Positions 1-10,626 of a stretch of DNA of 64,000 nucleotides are shown here, one piece after another (position 1 is the stretch's first letter; each line of letters opens with the position of its first letter). The translations under genes and the position numbers were made by a program. Under the pieces are notes generated by a model. It saw nothing but the letters and a program-made list of their open reading frames with translations, was not told where the DNA came from and searched no databases. The stretch lies in assembly GCA_015832175.1 (NCBI GenBank), contig WJXW01000001.1:558001-622000 (forward strand). Direction: 5' to 3'. Source of the DNA: Paraphaeosphaeria minitans (taxonomy: Eukaryota; Ascomycota; Dothideomycetes; Pleosporales; Didymosphaeriaceae).

Positions 1-42
1 GAAAGCGGCCAGTAGCCAAGGTTCTCCTCGCCCAGAACAGAA

Positions 43-1011
43 TCAATTAATTCTCCGTTCACGCGAAGAATTCTCTGCCTCTTTTAGAATACGAACCACT
101 TCCTCGAAGCCATTCCGCTCCGCCCAGAAACGTGGTGTTCGCCCTCTGCTGTCCAATTTCAGGGGGTTGGCCCCCATCTTTAATAAGTACTCAACGATAT
201 TTCCCTTACCAAACTCTGCGGCTCGATGAAGTGGTGTACCAAGGCCAAATAGCTCGCGCTCGATGTAAGTCTTTCGTTCGTTTTCGTATTTTAACTCATT
301 AACTGGTACATCTTTCTCTACAAGCTGGCGGACCACCTCTAGAGCATCAGGTAAATCCCTTAGAACAGCATAGTGGAGGAGTTGTCCACAGAGTGGGTTT
401 GCTCCTTTTTGGAAAAGAGCTTCGATAGTTTCAAGAGGAGCAGCAAGCATAGCGTACGATGTAGGTGTCAAGTCCCAATCGCAACGGCTGTTCGGATCGG
501 CCCCATGGTCAAGCAACCACATAACCATCTCCTTATCTGAGGTACATAGAGGGATGCTAAATATATGTTAGTAAAATATACAACAAGTAAAGATCAAGAT
601 TAGAAGAAATTGGCAACGATACCTTAACACAGAAGGTTTGTTTCGGGCCATTGGCTGGTTGATGTCCCATCCACGTCGAAGGAACAGTTCCAGTACTTTA
701 AACGCTCGACTACGCACGGCAACCTCAACTGGAAGATCACCATTCGCAACGTTCTCGTCAAGCAGGAATTGTACCATTTCTACATTCTGTTGCCGAATCG
801 CTTCAGCCAATGAACGATATAGCCATGCTGGATGCGGTTGCTCATCGCATGCAGCCTCACGGTTGTGAAGTAGCTGCCAGGCCTGTTCTTTGAGAGTATC
901 AAGGTCTCCATCGCAGGCAGCGCGATAGCAGATGTCCACTTGTTCAGGCCTTGGCCTTACATAGTAGGGGAACTCGGGTCCGAGGGACGGGGGAGGCTGA
1001 GGAGATTGCAT
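43..1011 (-). CDS. Ankyrin-repeat protein, 300 aa, two exons
   Basis: Exons 1011..623 and 556..43 on the minus strand join in frame across a 66-nt intron (GTATCG donor, perfect TACTAAC branch point, TTTAG acceptor). The product is about 300 aa. The C-terminal half carries recognisable ankyrin repeats: a WLLDHGADPNS helix pair, a TPLHRAAEFGKGNIVEYLLKMGANP repeat unit and a TPRFWAERNGFEEVVRIL unit. The N-terminal half contains weaker helical repeats (ACDGDLDTLKEQ, QNVEMVQFLLDEN, KVLELFLRRGWDINQP). No signal peptide, membrane segment or second domain is visible. Ankyrin repeats are protein-binding scaffolds, so the partner and process cannot be named. It starts with a proline-rich stretch and ends 42 bases from the window edge. 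The exon model is solid; the function is unassigned. Confidence 0.85.
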
Positions 1012-1628
1012 GTCGAAATCGAAGGAGACGGTATGGAGCGACGATGGCCAGAGAGGCGAAGCGGGGTAATATTCTTTGGCGCTGCACTAGTCCCACTTCG
1101 GGCCGCACCGCTAAGCTCAGCGCCAGAATTTATTGTCGGTGGCCCGCGCACAACAGGGATGCTGATCCAATGTAAATATACATCGCTGCGCTCTATATTT
1201 CCATAGATCCACCATGCACCTCTGTCGCGCCCCCTGCTAACGCGTAGCATTGTGCAGGAACAAGAAAGTGACATTGCTTTACATAGGATCATCATCCCTG
1301 TTGTGCGCGGGCCACCGATGCCTTACGCCTGACACCACAGTAGCTCCTAAGTAGAACTCGCAGGGCTTTGCAGACACGAGAAAATCGCCACACCTATCGT
1401 CGCTCTGCCGACTGGATTTCTAGGTCAACGATGAGCTGTCAGCGAATCACAAATCTGGCGGCAAGTTGTGCCAGAACATCCCCGTAACACCTAACGTAAG
1501 TTTGATACACATTTGCTGTGCCGCAAGACACATACCTTTCACTACTTCTGCGCCTAGGTCACTTAGTCCAGTCATTATTTGTTACTCTTCTTACACACAA
1601 ATCAAGAGGCATCCACTTGTTACTCGTC
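1012..1628. other. Intergenic, with a hairpin element
   Basis: This divergent spacer between the ankyrin gene and the CheD-like gene holds a near-perfect 41-bp inverted repeat (1136-1318, listed separately). I see no other supportable gene. Short frames here are not protein-like. Confidence 0.5.
1136..1318. repeat. 183-bp hairpin with 41-bp inverted repeats
   Basis: The left arm is 1136-1176 and the right arm 1278-1318. The arms are reverse complements at 39 of 41 positions, separated by about 100 bp. The core shared motif is GCCCGCGCACAACAGGGATG. No convincing target-site duplication flanks it, so it is either a MITE-like element whose ends I cannot fix or a structured RNA or DNA hairpin. 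Confidence 0.7.
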
Positions 1629-2327
1629 ATGGCTACTCTTAACGAAAGTCGATTCCGAGAAGCGGTCAGGACGGCACAGGCAAAAGAAGTTCAGATGAAT
1701 GCTTTCGACATAGCCTTTTCCTCGCAGACCTCTTCGATAGGAACGGATGGACTTGGGGCATGTTCTGTTATGCTCATCGTTTCTCCGTATGCGGCAATCC
1801 TTGGACACATAGCACCTCGACCAGACAATGCCGATATCAACGACCCTCACGCTGGCGACAATCATATACAATCGTTTATGGACCGCTTTACGCAGTATTA
1901 CCTCCAATGTCAGAGCTTCTTTCCTCAAGGCCCCTATTCTTGGGTTGTTTGCGCGGTATTCGGCGACAGCGTTGCACTCCCAGACCAGCAAAGCATTATG
2001 GAAACGAAGCTACGCGCCGTGGGCTTAAGTGCAGACACCTCAAGAACATATCGTGTTCCAGTTACAGAAGACCACCCCGACCGAGGTTCGGTTTTTGTGG
2101 ATGCTAGAGGTAGTACTATCCAGGTGTACGTGGAAAATAGGGTGGTCCAAACGATAAATAAGGTACCTACGTCTGCTGCTGCACAATCTCATGTGAGTAC
2201 TTCCTCGACGGCTACGGTAACCCAGCAGCAGAATCAGCAAACTCCATCTGATTGGATCTGGAGCCCCCAATACAAACGCTATTACAGGATGATTGGAACC
2301 ACGGTCGTTTGGGCTCCTCCTTCATAG
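1629..2327 (+). CDS. Hypothetical protein with CheD-like Thr/Cys/His pattern, 232 aa
   Basis: This is a single-exon frame. I chose the ATG at 1629 over 1518 because the upstream 37 residues are leucine-rich and look like translated leader, while MATLNESRFREAV begins a normal protein. What is seen: a GTDGLGACSVM motif near residue 40 with a His 15 residues after the Cys (ILGHIAP), later a VFGDSVALPDQQ block, then RGSVFVDARG followed by a beta-strand. This order (Thr six before Cys, then His, then a GG/GD block, then a V-F-D strand) resembles the CheD glutamine deamidase fold known from bacterial chemotaxis. The tail has an SDWIWSPQYKRYYR motif, aromatic and reminiscent of tails on other fungal proteins. 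CheD relationship is inference; a fungal role would have nothing to do with chemoreceptors as known. Expression and start are unproven. Confidence 0.65.
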   Translation: MATLNESRFREAVRTAQAKEVQMNAFDIAFSSQTSSIGTDGLGACSVMLIVSPYAAILGHIAPRPDNADINDPHAGDNHIQSFMDRFTQYYLQCQSFFPQGPYSWVVCAVFGDSVALPDQQSIMETKLRAVGLSADTSRTYRVPVTEDHPDRGSVFVDARGSTIQVYVENRVVQTINKVPTSAAAQSHVSTSSTATVTQQQNQQTPSDWIWSPQYKRYYRMIGTTVVWAPPS

Positions 2328-2592
2328 TCATGCTTGCTCCGGAGAAGCTTCGAACATCATCAGCTCACTCTTTTTTCAAGAACGGCTAAGCTGTAACTCC
2401 ACGTGCTACGATCTCAATTACATATCCGTCGCACTCGCAATTTTACGATGAGCATTGTTCTGTCACTTCGTTTTGTACGCAATACGGGCGACTCTCATCC
2501 AGCAACGCAGTCAAACGCAGACATGAATGAGTGCGTTCCATCGTGACACCGAGAGGCAATGCTAACGATAATATAGTCTAACGAAATAGAAG

Positions 2593-2709
2593 ATGCAGGA
2601 GGAAGAGCTTAAGGCTATGAAAGCGGCGGAGGAGCAAGCGGAGAAACAAAAGATGCAAGAGCAAGAGCTTAAGACGATGGAACTAGCAGCGAAAAAGGAG
2701 ACCAAATAA
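2593..2709 (+). CDS. Possible short Lys/Glu-rich peptide or exon, 38 aa
   Basis: The frame starts with MQEEELKAMKAAEE and is almost entirely E, K, Q, A and M, with two similar halves (KMQEQELKTME repeats the start), predicting a charged helix. A CTAAC branch-like motif and ATATAG acceptor lie just upstream (about 2564-2577), so it might be the last exon of something, but I could not join it in frame to the CheD-like gene, which has its own stop at 2327. It is short and may be chance. Confidence 0.25.
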   Translation: MQEEELKAMKAAEEQAEKQKMQEQELKTMELAAKKETK

Positions 2710-3236
2710 CGCTAGAAATGGGAATCGTTCGTAGGCTTGCACCAGCCCCCCTTAGCAGACAAGTGCAACTTGACTCAACGTCTGAGGGTCCTGTCCCCTG
2801 CCCCTGTATGATTAAACAAGGTTCTATTAATGAAGTGCAGTAAGGTTAGAGAATGCCCTTACCCTTACACGCCTGCGTTTTCTCCAGGATAACGGTCGCC
2901 AAATATACATTCCACGCCGCATTTTGCTGTGTCGCATGTTGCTGTGCCCTAATTTCGTACCGGCCCATCAGGTGGAAAATATGGCAGGCTAGGGTCGTAG
3001 TGTGATGGATGTACATAGTAGTATGCAGCTGACCCTTATCGTTTAGACGCAGAGCTTGAGGGCGGATGTTGTATCTGACTAGATTTTGATCATGATGCAG
3101 CATATTGCTGTGCCGTAGCGGGTGGTGCTTTTCAGCCCGTATCCCCATTATTGGTTATGCCTTTGGCATGATTGGATGAGCCCAATCGCAGGGGCGCTTG
3201 CGCTAGCTGGGGGATGCTAAAATCAGGATAGGAATT

Positions 3237-3330
3237 GGACAGAAGCCAGACAAAGCTGGACAAATACGAGACAGAAATTGAATGGAATATTGACAATATT
3301 TAGACAGAAATTAGACAGAAACTGGACAAG
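3237..3330. repeat. Degenerate tandem repeat (GACAGAAATTG-like)
   Basis: The words TTGGACAGAAG, GACAAAGCTGGACAAA, GAGACAGAAATTG, TTAGACAGAAATTAGACAG and AAACTGGACAAG follow each other with a loose period of about 11-12 bp. This looks like an old, mutated minisatellite. Confidence 0.5.
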
Positions 3331-6300
3331 ATTGCGACATAATCCCGCCGCAGTCTACGCCCTTGCGCGGTCCGGATACACCTCAACTTCTTACATCGCG
3401 AGACTGAGTGCCGGAGAAATCGCGAGCATGCTACGTCTTCTCGCGCTCGACACGGTGCAAGCGACCATGGATTGCTACTCGTAGCATGCAACAGATGGTG
3501 TCGAGGAGTGTCGAACGGGCTACACCTATCGCATATAGAGTGACCTCGAGCAGTGGTGATATTCCACAGGACGATAGCAGCGTGGCTGAGCTGAGCCGAT
3601 GCCTATTTCCGCCTTTTTATTGCGGCGGCAGGCGCGTCATTACGGTGCTCTCCCTGTCAATTCACCGTAATCCGAGTCTCAGTGAGATGACGCAGCGACG
3701 GAGATTTCTTAACGCATCTCAACCCTCCCCTAAACACGACCAAACTCCGTCACAATCTACCTCCACACCGCTTGTGCACCGCAATCCGCGAAGCACATTA
3801 CGAAGAAGCGACTACAAGATGCTTGAGGCTGAGAGACGTATGTCTTGAGCGTCGAAGATTCATGAGGAATTCCTTAGAGACCGGACGGCGGCATGTAGGC
3901 GTTTCTGCCAGGCTGAACAAGTGCTGCACGAGCAACATGCGCACAAGATGCGTATGTCTCACAGGCACGCTCACGCATCATGAAGGCACACGAGTGGAGC
4001 TCATATTAATGGATTTTTATGGATGAGCAAGTACCTCAACGGAGAACCCATTTGCGCCAGGGCAGGTAATGTCTTCTTTGAAGTTACGCGAGGTTCCAGG
4101 TGATCGTACCCGGCTTCGTAAATTTTACAGCTTCCAATGTGGCGCGATGGGAAAATCCATCTCCAGATGTCTCCAGATGAATCCCTCTAGATCAAGATGG
4201 CACCCGTTGCAAGCGATAGTGCATTCACTTCTGATGTCGCTCCATGTCCTTGTCAGCTAGATCGATTATTAGACCCCTTCAACCATCGAACGGGCTGCAA
4301 CGGAGCTTCAGATATGGGGCTTGCGTGGCGCGATCCTGAAGCGCGCGCTTTGTGGCTGAGCTATTCCTGCATCACACTGACACAAGCCCCCCCCGCATCG
4401 ATCTCCTTGCCCTCCAGCAATCCAAACCCTTAACTCAAACAAGTATATGTTCTGTCTTGATATGAATGCCCTTGTCGTCTTGCAGGACGGTGGTAAAATG
4501 AGTCCTACTGTCATTCTGGCTCTCGTAGAACCACTGCGCGAGTCTAGTACAGGTGCCTTGAGCGCTTTGCTCGACGGCCGTGCGGTAAGAACAGGTCGCC
4601 TCGTAGTGTTGGCGGTGCGAGTAGTGCTCGAATGCAACGCTGTGCTTGGTCTTATAGAGGCTGGGCCAAAAGGAACTTATAAACGTGTACTCGTTTAACA
4701 TAGTACACTAGACTAAAAGAATGTTATGTAAGTCATAGTCCTAAGGGGGTCGCCAGCTAGGCATACTTCTAAACCCCCTTATGTCTGCGTGTGTGTGACC
4801 AGTCCGCCGCTGCCTGCGCGCGCGCGCCTGGGATCGTGCTTCCCCGTGCTAGCCTGCTACCTGCAGGTCAGCACGGATCACGACACACCTTCTGTAATCT
4901 TCCTGGAAGGTCTCTAGAAGGCTGCTAGAAGGTCGGCACATGACGCTTGGGCGCGTGCGGCTGCGGTTGCTAGCCACCATAGATCGGCGATCGTGGGCCT
5001 GGAGATGGTTTTGGCGTGTATGTCCGATGACGGAGCGGAAAGGACTTTGCGCTGGTGAAGGGACGGAAGAGTATTGGGAAAATGATCGCGTACTGCGGCG
5101 GGGTCGGAGTTTTAGGTACGATTATGCGGGGCTACAGTTCGAGTCACTTTTGTGATGGGTGCAAGTCTTACAGGGTGTTTGCAGACGCCGCAGCGTTTCG
5201 AGGACACCTCTACTTCTGTGGGTGTTGAACTCGAAAATGTGCGGCGGTGCAGTCAAGTATGCCTAGAATAGTGGAGGCAGTCATCGTGCCACCAAATTTG
5301 TCCGCAGAGACTTTGTACCTAAAGGCTGTGAGCATGTGGACAAGATAACTGAACAATGTGAACCTGGGCATGCTAATAGCGCGAAGGGCGTGATGAAGGA
5401 TATCTTCGCTGTCTAGTTATCTAGATAGGATGGTCTGCCGAGACACTCTGGAGATCCATACCTTGTCACGACTGAAAAACAGAATGCAACGACAGCAGCG
5501 TCAGTCGGCAAGTGCTGTGCCTCAGTCACACACACCCACCCGTTATGATCAACATCTAAACACTCCACTCTGCTTACATTGCTACGCATACAGCTCGTGA
5601 GCGTGCGGCGCAGACAGCAAACCTCAAGGATCTACCTCCAAATGGTGTGAATATCCTGCATTTGCACCCATGCCATACAACCACCTCAACCGTAGCACGT
5701 ATAATACCGTATGTGCCGTGCGAAAAGCCCAACCTACCGGGGCGAGGCTTACCCAGGAACGTCCCTCACACATTCCCATAAAACGACAGTCTTGTCATCA
5801 CTGCTCGATATTCGAGTCCCCACCGCTCTCTCCTCTTCCGTCGGAACATCCATCACTGCCATATACTTTCTATACAATGTTGTTACAGTCTCAGTCCGAC
5901 TTCCACCGGTTTGGATACTGCAAGTCTCCCCCGGATTCGTTGATAGCACTACATCCTACAGAGATCATGGAAAGCTGCAGGCTGGAAAACCCGGCACTCG
6001 AAGCGCAAGAGTCAGGCACTTGTGGACCGGTAAGGAATCAGCGTGGTATCGTTTTACACGAACTAAGGTTACTCATCTAGACCTTTTGAGGTCCCGGCTC
6101 ATTGTACCACTTAATCACCGCAGACCCAGAAACGACGACTTGGTCTCGTGTGGCATGAATGGTTGGTGGAGACGTAGCCTAAGAGGGTAGGCTTAATATT
6201 TTTGTTTACGTTTTTTTTGCTGGATCGGTGTATTTGGGAGACACATCTTGCGTGAGGTCAAAACCAGCGAGTACGAAACTTTCAATCACGTCCGACGGAC

Positions 6301-6764
6301 TTGGAAAAAGGCCGGATTACCTGTAGTGTCGATGCGATGTAGCTTACTTACAAGTCGGCGGATTTCGCTTCGGACTTGACACCCGCCAGTTTCTGTACAA
6401 AATTGCTTTCTGGCTTGCCGCCTGACTAAAATACTTTACTAATTCTCTCTACATCTATACATTAGCTTGCCTGCTTAATATGACCCTCCTAAGCTGGTTA
6501 CACATCATATGACGGTTATTGGAAATTGTAATGGACTCGTTGTCGTGCATCACAGACATGATGTTACTTAGCGCCATAATAATCGCTTTTAGCTAGGCTC
6601 TGTGGGCCACGTTGAAGACTGAGAAACTTTAAGATGCAAAAGTACAGAGGTTTTCAAAAGAGTTCTTTTTACAATTAAGTGGCAAAAGAGCCAACGTGCG
6701 TTCAAGATAACAAAATGGTTAGGGATTAAACAGAGGCCAGCGCTTGCAATAGTTAGTAGTACAG

Positions 6765-6935
6765 CCTGTACTTTACGGCCTATACTTAACTCTGGGCTAT
6801 ACGTACTGTACTGGTATTTCGATAGTATAGTAACTGTATAGATATCTCTACTGTACTATACGTACTGTATCTACTTCTAACCGTACTGTAACCGTACTAG
6901 GGCTGAACAGTACACACTACGTACTGTTGTGCACG
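6765..6935. repeat. Cluster of TACGTACTGTA-like words
   Basis: Variants of CTATACGTACTGTA, CCGTACTGTA and CTGTACTATA recur at least eight times in about 170 bp, in both orientations because TACGTA is palindromic. No reading frame crosses it. It could be a decayed satellite or a dense protein-binding array. Confidence 0.5.
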
Positions 6936-7751
6936 CTAACGTTAGAGGCGCAATTCTGCTCAAATTGTTATAGAATACAGGATAGCGTAGGCTAAGGATG
7001 GACAATTTAGCTTCGAAGGTGGATTTTGTTACTGCTTAGACAGGTACTATGTTAGTTACCTGCTTATCAATAGAAAGCTTCAATTATGTATAACTTACAC
7101 CTACACACTTTAGTAGCAAACATTATGCCAAATTTTCAAACAGGAGCATAATACAATTGCGAAACGATACAAGTAACTAGACTAGCGTACATGTCTGATA
7201 TTGTTTTTGTAATGGATGGAATCTTGTGTCTAGTGTAACGTTGAAACCCTAGAAGCCCCCGTGTTCTCTCACAAAGATACAGCTTGTATGTGGTATATGA
7301 AAGAGCGAACACGCTCTCCATTTTTTTCCCTCACGAAAACTTTCGGTTTCGTGGCAATTTGCGAGTTTTCAACGCGAAGTCTCACAGAGTGTTGGATTGT
7401 TGGATTGTAATTAGTCAAGTTACAAGGGCTTTGTATTAGGCAATTTGACCGGGACAAAGACCAGATACAGAACATCATAGCGACATCGCCGGAGTCGAAA
7501 ACAACTAGAAGCGATTTGATATTCAACGTCGAAGAGTCTGTTGATTGAGATGACAGACTAGCTTAGTCGTGACTCTAACTTGTGGTAAGATAGCCAAGTT
7601 TGCGTGCTGTGAGCAGCACAGTGATCAAAACAAGGACAACGTACTTCATGTGGCATGCAAGCTTTATGTGACTGGCAGTTCGGAAGCCACTGCCAACCTA
7701 TCATGAAACGACGGACTACAATCCCCATTTGGACCCTCCGTCCCACCTTCC

Positions 7752-9263
7752 TCATTTCGCTCCACCAATAACCCAAATCTCATTCGTTGCATCACTGCTG
7801 AGAAACAACTTCCCATTCGGGCTCCACGCCAACCCCGCCGGCCTAAAACACTTATTCGGACACGCATTGTTATTTGCGTTGACCATGATGTTTTCTGCTG
7901 CACCCCCACCACTCGTGACATTGGCAACCGGCTGGCCAGTCTGAGGGTTCCAAGCTACTCGGCTCAACCTGTAACCATCTGGCGGAGTCCGGTCCCAGCT
8001 TCCGTGGAATGCAACGTAGGCAGCGCTTCCCGCAGCGTTGAATTTGAGGTCCAGTGGAGCGGTATGGGCTGGGAAGCAAAGCTTGGGTGCGACTCGTGTG
8101 CAGGCAGCACTCGAGGCACCGTTGGTGATTGTGTCGCCGACTTTGAACTGAGCGTTGAATGGAGATGGAAGCACGGAAGGGTCGTAGATGGAGTGGCAGG
8201 TAGGGTAGCCGTAGGATTTTCCAAGCTCGGCGGAGGAGGTGTCATTGATCCTTCCGTGGTAGTTCAGTTCCTCGCAAGGGTTCGTGTTGTGGACGTCTTT
8301 GCCGTTGACAGTCATGTCGTCCATGCCGTTGTTGACGGAGAACTACCCTGTGTAAGTTCTGCCTCAAAGCTTCTTTCTTGTTGTATTTCTGGGGACAGGA
8401 CTTGGAAAACGTGTTCCGCCGAAACTTAGTCGTACTACTCAGGCCATGATGGTGAATTGCAGTATGAAATGGAGACTTACAATTCCGCCATGAGGGTCCT
8501 CAGCGATACCCACGTTGTTTCTGATACCATATCCTAGCAGCTCGCCCGTTGTGTATGCCTTTGGATTGGCATCGATATCAGCAAGCTTGAATTTCCGGAT
8601 TTGACTTCTGCCGCTCGAAGATTGGGCAGCACCCGTATCGAGGTTTGCATTCGAGCCGACCTGCACGAGAAGAATGTTTGGCTGGGCTTTTGGCACCAAG
8701 AGGGTCCTAGCTGTCACTGGTGTGAGTTTTTCCACGGAAGCTTGTTGTTTTGTGTTGACCATGTACTTACTCGAGTGGCCGCTAGTGCTCATCCCCGTGA
8801 TGACCGTCTTCTTGTTGCTCACAGTTCCTGTACTACCGTCATAGTCCCAGCTGTACACCGTACTCTTTGATGATGCAAACAACTTCTTCCCATTAGTCGA
8901 AAGCGCTATGCCGTGGTTGAGAGAACTGTCTGCGATGAGTTGCTTCTGTGACTTCACGCAGATATTCGTGCCGCCGTTATCAGTGAGCTGGATGTAGCGG
9001 ACACCGTAAGCAGACTGCTCGGACGTGAGTAGGTTGCCCTGGTTGTCGAAGATAAGACCACGAGGGCCTGCTGCAAGTCAGTATCCAAGGTGCTGATACA
9101 TTCCGGAGTCACGCTCACCTTTGAGACCGTTCATAACCACGCGTCCCTCATACCCAGAAGCAAAGGTGGCGGCATTGACAGGTGCAATTGTAACGCATGC
9201 CTGGCCAAGAGCTGATGGTATAAACGGCAGCAAAGCCACGACGACGGAGTGGATGGCGACCAT
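7752..9263 (-). CDS. Secreted PQQ-type glucose/sorbosone dehydrogenase (AA12-like), 421 aa
   Basis: Four exons: 9263..9119, 9070..8771, 8710..8481, 8342..7752 (introns 48, 60 and 138 nt). A signal peptide is clear: MVAIHSVVVALLPFIPSALGQ. The beta-propeller then shows blocks of the glucose/sorbosone dehydrogenase family: GPRGLIFDNQGNLL, LNHGIALSTNGKKLFASS, QPNILLVQVGSNANLD, GIRNNVGIAEDPHGGIFSVNNGMDDM, NPCEELNYHG, APLDLKFNAAGSAAYVAFHGSWDR, and the final FRPAGLAWSPNGKLFLSSD with an EIWVIGG end. Family members oxidise sugars outside the cell with pyrroloquinoline quinone; fungal ones belong to CAZy AA12. No cytochrome or cellulose-binding domain is attached. The first acceptor is NAGNAG (CAGCAG), so one residue may vary. 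Substrate is unknown. Confidence 0.88.
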
Positions 9264-10557
9264 GTTAGGGATTTGTGTGCGTCCTCAAGGCGAGGCAGCG
9301 TGCGGACGGCCAGCGTAAGGCACCAGGTGCTTGCCGTCTTATATCCAATCTTATTTCCGCAATGATTCACCCACATGCCACCGGCGTTCGCTCTCTACCA
9401 TCAATCGGTTGCACATGGCATCATTGTTACCCTTGGGCCGCCAATCAGGTTATGGTGAGTTCATTAAGTAACCTCAATCGGACCTTTTGTGCACCAATGC
9501 TTGGTCACTTTTAAACCGCGTCCAAGAGTTTTGAAGGAGCAACTGACCTCCTATGGTGACAGGTAGAAAAGAAGGAGCATAGTTTTCGCCAAGTCATGAC
9601 AGGGTGGAAGGACATGGTAAGGAAGGGGTCTCAGGGCGGATTGGTGCGAGAAGCAAAAGCCAAGAGCGCCGTCTAATACACTTGCCGATCGACATTAATG
9701 AAACATTGGATATTTGAGTGTTTCTGGCGGGGCTACCAGGATCAACAGTGCCCAGAAACCTGGGGAAACTACGCTTGTTGGCAGTTCAGCGACATGGTAA
9801 TGGTATGGACGCCCAAAGTGTGTTATGGATCGGCCGATAAATCCGATGTTTGTGTATCGTGAAAGGAAGGTGAGATTTATGGAATGCCAACCTTGTACCG
9901 GAATCAACATGAGACCATACTATGACCAGGTAGGCAATTATTATCTAGCACTGACAAGCAAGGGACAGGATGACCTCATATTCGCCCGACAAACAGGAAG
10001 AACGCTGTGGCGGCAATTTTATTTTCGGGTAGAGCATAGATGGCATGAGCATGGGTGTGTTCTAGATGAGATAATCTGACTTATCGTACTTGTTGACGCA
10101 AACACTGTGAATGTCAGGTGCAAATTCTACACGAGTACGGCGACATAAATGTTCGCTATGCTTCGTATCTGCAACGTTGAGTGAGCTAGGCAGTGCATGG
10201 CTTGTACTTCGCAAGAGCATGACAGCAACAAATGCTCACATCAATGGTCGAAAAAACATGTGGTCAAGTCCCCGTGATGGTCGATTTCTAGGACAATTCC
10301 GCACGGGTAGATCGGATCTACATGGCGGGGAATGTGTCTAGGGCGGTGCTGCTCAAAAGAGAAGGCGCAACCTCGGGAAGCATTCGCCACGTGCCGTGTA
10401 GTGATCTCATCTGGTCTATGTTGTTTGATCGTGATCAGCTACAGTGTGCGCAGTGAGCACTAAAAGCCAGCACCACGTTCAACATCCTTGAACAAAGTAC
10501 CTGGCAAACGACAGTACTGATAAAAGGAAAAGAGCAAAATCTACGGAGTCCGCAAAA

Positions 10558-10598
10558 GGCTCATGTGGGGTTCGAACCCTGGCAAAAAGCGGGGAGCC
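10558..10598 (-). other. tRNA-like fragment with a B-box
   Basis: On the minus strand the segment begins GGCTC and ends GAGCC, able to pair, and contains GGGTTCGAACCC, a perfect Pol III B-box and T-loop. There is no room for D and anticodon arms, and only three T-stem pairs form. A T-run follows. It lies just downstream of the tRNA-iMet on the same strand, so it may be a tRNA relic or part of its terminator region. Confidence 0.3.
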
Positions 10599-10626
10599 AA
10601 CAAAAACGCAAAAAGAAGAGAACTCA

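Larger units (their letters stand above)
2710..7751. other. 5-kb stretch without a supportable gene
   Basis: Only short, compositionally odd frames are present, the longest about 159 codons (5711-6190), none with a recognisable domain or a convincing exon chain. The stretch includes a degenerate tandem repeat (3237-3330) and a cluster of TACGTACTGTA-like words (6765-6935), listed separately. It is probably decayed repeat sequence plus regulatory DNA. Confidence 0.5.

Noticed and set aside
4742..4781. Nine-bp inverted repeat TAAGGGGGT/ACCCCCTTA
   Set aside because: A perfect but short pair with a 22-bp loop and no T-run or gene context; expected by chance in 64 kb.
5711..6190. 159-codon plus-strand frame
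   Set aside because: No domain, unusual composition and no intron signals; a chance frame.
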